Both the position numbers and the translations under genes were made by a program. Positions 43,452 to 45,184 of a stretch of DNA of 45,184 nt are shown piece by piece (position 1 is the first letter of the stretch; the number at the start of each line of letters is the position of its first letter). Below the pieces are notes generated by a model. It was not told the DNA's origin. It was given only the letters and a program-made list of their open reading frames with translations, and searched no databases. The stretch lies in IMG/VR virus record IMGVR_UViG_3300021062_000026, positions 1 through 45,184 of that record. One strand, written 5' to 3'. The stretch comes from a virus.

Positions 43452-45184
43452 TGCCGGCCGAGTTCCTGGAGCTTCCCTGGCCGATCCGGGGCCAGTCCGA
43501 GGGCGCCGCCTTCGGCAAGCAGCCCGCGCTGACCACGCGCCAAGCCCGCAACGTCCGCTCGATCGACCCCGTCACCGGCCGACGCCGCGGCTCCAAGCGC
43601 TCGGGCCGCACGAACTACGTCGCAGGACAGGCGAACGGCGCCACCAAGATCAAGCGCCTCCAGCCGCTCGTCTACGACAAGAAGGGCGTCACCTACGCCC
43701 TGATCGCGGCGGGCTCGGAGGAGCAAGCCTGGACCTCCTCGAACCCAACGACGACCGACTGCCTCGGCGTTCAGGCAGACAGCCAGTCGAACGTCTACGT
43801 CCTGGACGGGCCGTCCGGGGCCGCGAAGTACAACAGCGAGAACGCGCTGATCTTCAAGATCAGCTTCCCGGTCGCGGACCTCAAACACACGATCCGGGCG
43901 TTCTACGTGGACGACTTCACCGGCATCTACGCCGGCGTCTCCAGCGGCGGGGACCAGAAGACGGCCAAGCTCTGGAAGTACCGTCAGACGCAGGACAACA
44001 AGGCCGAGGTCGTCTGGACGCTCTCGCCCGGCGCCTACGTCGAGGCGGTCAAGCGCAAGGACTCGCTGCTCTACGCGCTGCTCAACTACGCCGACAAGGC
44101 GAAAGCGTACGTCGTCGTCTACGAGGGGATCGACTCGGACTCGCCTTCCGAGGTCATGCGCTGGGAGGTGCCCTACCCGGCGAACGACATGGATCTCGGG
44201 CCCAAGGACGGCTCGGTCTTCGTCGCCTCGGAGCCGAACTCGCGTCGGGGCCTGGACCCCGCCTCTCCCTTCACCACGGCGCGCTGGGTCGAGTGGACGC
44301 CGCTCAACCTCACCGATTGGCAGAAGCGGATCTGGTGCTGGCTCGACGCCTCGGACCTCGACACGCTCGCGGTCGTTCCCCCGACGAACACGGAGGAGAT
44401 CGAGGGCGGCGAGGTCAAAATCTGGTTCGACAAGTCGGGGAACAGCCGCAACCTCACCGCCCCTACGGCGAGCGGTACGGGCCCGAGCTACCGCTCGACC
44501 GGCTTCGGCGCGATGCCGTCCCTGCGCTTCAACGGGACGGACCAGTGGCTCACCTCGGCCACGCCGAGCTCGATCGACCGGGCGCTGCGGGACCAGCAGA
44601 AGACGCTGATCCCCACCTATCGCGAGGCCGCCTACTGCATCTGCATGGTGGTCCGGGTCCCGCTCGACACCACCGCGGACGCTCCGCGCTGGATCATGAC
44701 CCCGCACTCGACGGGGACGCGGGCCCTGATCGCGAATCGGGACAACTCGGACGCCGGGACGAACACGGTTCCCGGGGCCGTCTCGATCTTCGAGACCGAC
44801 GGCGTCCAGGGCGACAACGCGCAAGTCACCGTCGCCGTCACTTCGGCTCCCACCGGCGCGAACGGGCACCCGCTCGGCAACGCCCGCGGCCCCTACGGAC
44901 ACGCGCTCATTACCTGGGTCTGCGACGGCGGCGTGAACGATCTCGCCGGGGCCTCGACGCGCTCGCTCTTGCGGGTGAACGGCCAGCCCTGCGACCGCTG
45001 GAGCTCGGCCGCGTTCACCTCGACGGAGGCCACGCTGCTCGGGAGCGGCCCCGCGGCCCCCTACGGGTCGATCTCCAAGCTCAAGGGCGACATCTGCGAG
45101 ATCGTCGTCCTCTCCGACTACGACAACGCGGACGGCGTGCGGCAGTCCCTGCTCGCGGCCCCGAACTCGACGATCGCCTACCCG
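43451..45184 (+). CDS. Tail nozzle-like protein with LamG-like domain (3' end missing)
   Basis: The 578 codons seen run open to the end of the window. The N-terminal part (FLELPWPIRGQSEGAAFGKQ, LTTRQARNVRSIDPVTGRRR) has the style of podovirus nozzle proteins (compare T7 gp12): a short entry motif, then a beta-propeller-like series of strands (YVLDGPSG, FKISFP, FYVDDFTGIYAGVSSG). From about residue 295 a LamG/concanavalin-like insertion is visible: WCWLDASDLDTLAVVPPTNT, VKIWFDKSGNSRNLTAPTAS and MPSLRFNGTDQWL. Such domains bind sugars. The start ATG overlaps the adaptor stop. The gene is not broken; it is cut by the window edge. Confidence 0.82.
   Translation, partial: MPAEFLELPWPIRGQSEGAAFGKQPALTTRQARNVRSIDPVTGRRRGSKRSGRTNYVAGQANGATKIKRLQPLVYDKKGVTYALIAAGSEEQAWTSSNPTTTDCLGVQADSQSNVYVLDGPSGAAKYNSENALIFKISFPVADLKHTIRAFYVDDFTGIYAGVSSGGDQKTAKLWKYRQTQDNKAEVVWTLSPGAYVEAVKRKDSLLYALLNYADKAKAYVVVYEGIDSDSPSEVMRWEVPYPANDMDLGPKDGSVFVASEPNSRRGLDPASPFTTARWVEWTPLNLTDWQKRIWCWLDASDLDTLAVVPPTNTEEIEGGEVKIWFDKSGNSRNLTAPTASGTGPSYRSTGFGAMPSLRFNGTDQWLTSATPSSIDRALRDQQKTLIPTYREAAYCICMVVRVPLDTTADAPRWIMTPHSTGTRALIANRDNSDAGTNTVPGAVSIFETDGVQGDNAQVTVAVTSAPTGANGHPLGNARGPYGHALITWVCDGGVNDLAGASTRSLLRVNGQPCDRWSSAAFTSTEATLLGSGPAAPYGSISKLKGDICEIVVLSDYDNADGVRQSLLAAPNSTIAYP

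Noticed and set aside
43253-44902. 549-codon antisense frame opposite the nozzle-like gene
   Set aside because: The open plus-strand frame from 43451 to the end encodes coherent strands and LamG-like motifs; the antisense frame does not.
1-45184. Phage-encoded DNA polymerase, RNA polymerase or recognisable endolysin
   Set aside because: Read through all protein-like frames; no polymerase motifs, lysozyme, amidase or transglycosylase motif was found, so none is reported.
1-45184. CRISPR array
   Set aside because: No regularly spaced identical repeats with unique spacers were seen; the repeats near 20000 are adjacent 10-bp units.

Overview
The window is most of the genome of a temperate, high-GC, short-tailed (podovirus-like) phage or prophage. 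The evidence is a terminase, portal, scaffold and capsid series, a nozzle-like gene followed in gene order by large internal virion proteins, and a tyrosine integrase with an excisionase-like protein and a repressor-like protein. Gene packing is dense. Many genes are joined by 4-nt GTGA or ATGA overlaps and start with GTG. Lipoprotein and spanin-like genes suggest a diderm host; the sequence alone does not name it.

Layout. 1-7056 (+) holds the tail end of a virion gene, two internal virion protein candidates and a 1,699-residue polyvalent protein (ADP-ribosyltransferase-like and LPD38-like regions). 7062-7625 (-) holds two small membrane proteins and 7716-8371 (+) a possible lysis pair. 8478-10408 (+) is a four-gene accessory operon: DUF3310, a small Zn/HTH-like protein, an HTH-calcineurin phosphoesterase and a SprT/YgjP-type metallopeptidase. 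10405-15941 (-) is a leftward operon of small proteins. 16002-19937 (-) is a replication and DNA-modification operon with a helicase-loader-like protein, a DUF1376-like initiator, a DNA methyltransferase and HNH proteins. 20134-22094 (-) holds integrase, excisionase-like and a zinc protein. 22416-23820 holds two tRNA-like genes and a 5'-truncated IS1595/ISXO2-type transposase flanked by two paralogous basic genes. 23900-24184 (-) is the repressor candidate. 24317-30560 (+) is the rightward early operon: RecA-like ATPase, SSB-like protein, ParB-like protein, Cro-like HTH, RusA and a 601-residue unknown. 30740-31687 (-) is an isolated tail-fibre-like gene. 31844-45184 (+) is the packaging and head module, with an esterase-like gene and a tRNA-His-like gene inside it.

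Regulation. Two promoter classes can be read by eye. Class 1 sites (before 24317 and 15941, more divergent before 27911) share a roughly 50-bp block with TTGATTT, a GTTGCAC/CGGTTGC-like half-site pair and a GATA-type -10; the first two lead to strong Shine-Dalgarno sites. Class 2 sites (before 8478, 31844 and 39542) have TTGACA/TTGTCT, a 17-nt spacer ending in CTT(T)CC and a TAGNNN -10. They place the expected transcription start on or within a base or two of a GTG start codon, which predicts leaderless mRNAs. The repressor and two small leftward genes also appear leaderless or nearly so.

Gene order suggests that the right end (nozzle-like gene) and the left end (internal virion proteins) are neighbours in the real genome. 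The direct join does not keep the reading frame, so sequence is missing there or the window was cut from a longer molecule. All functions were assigned by reading motifs; no database search was run.
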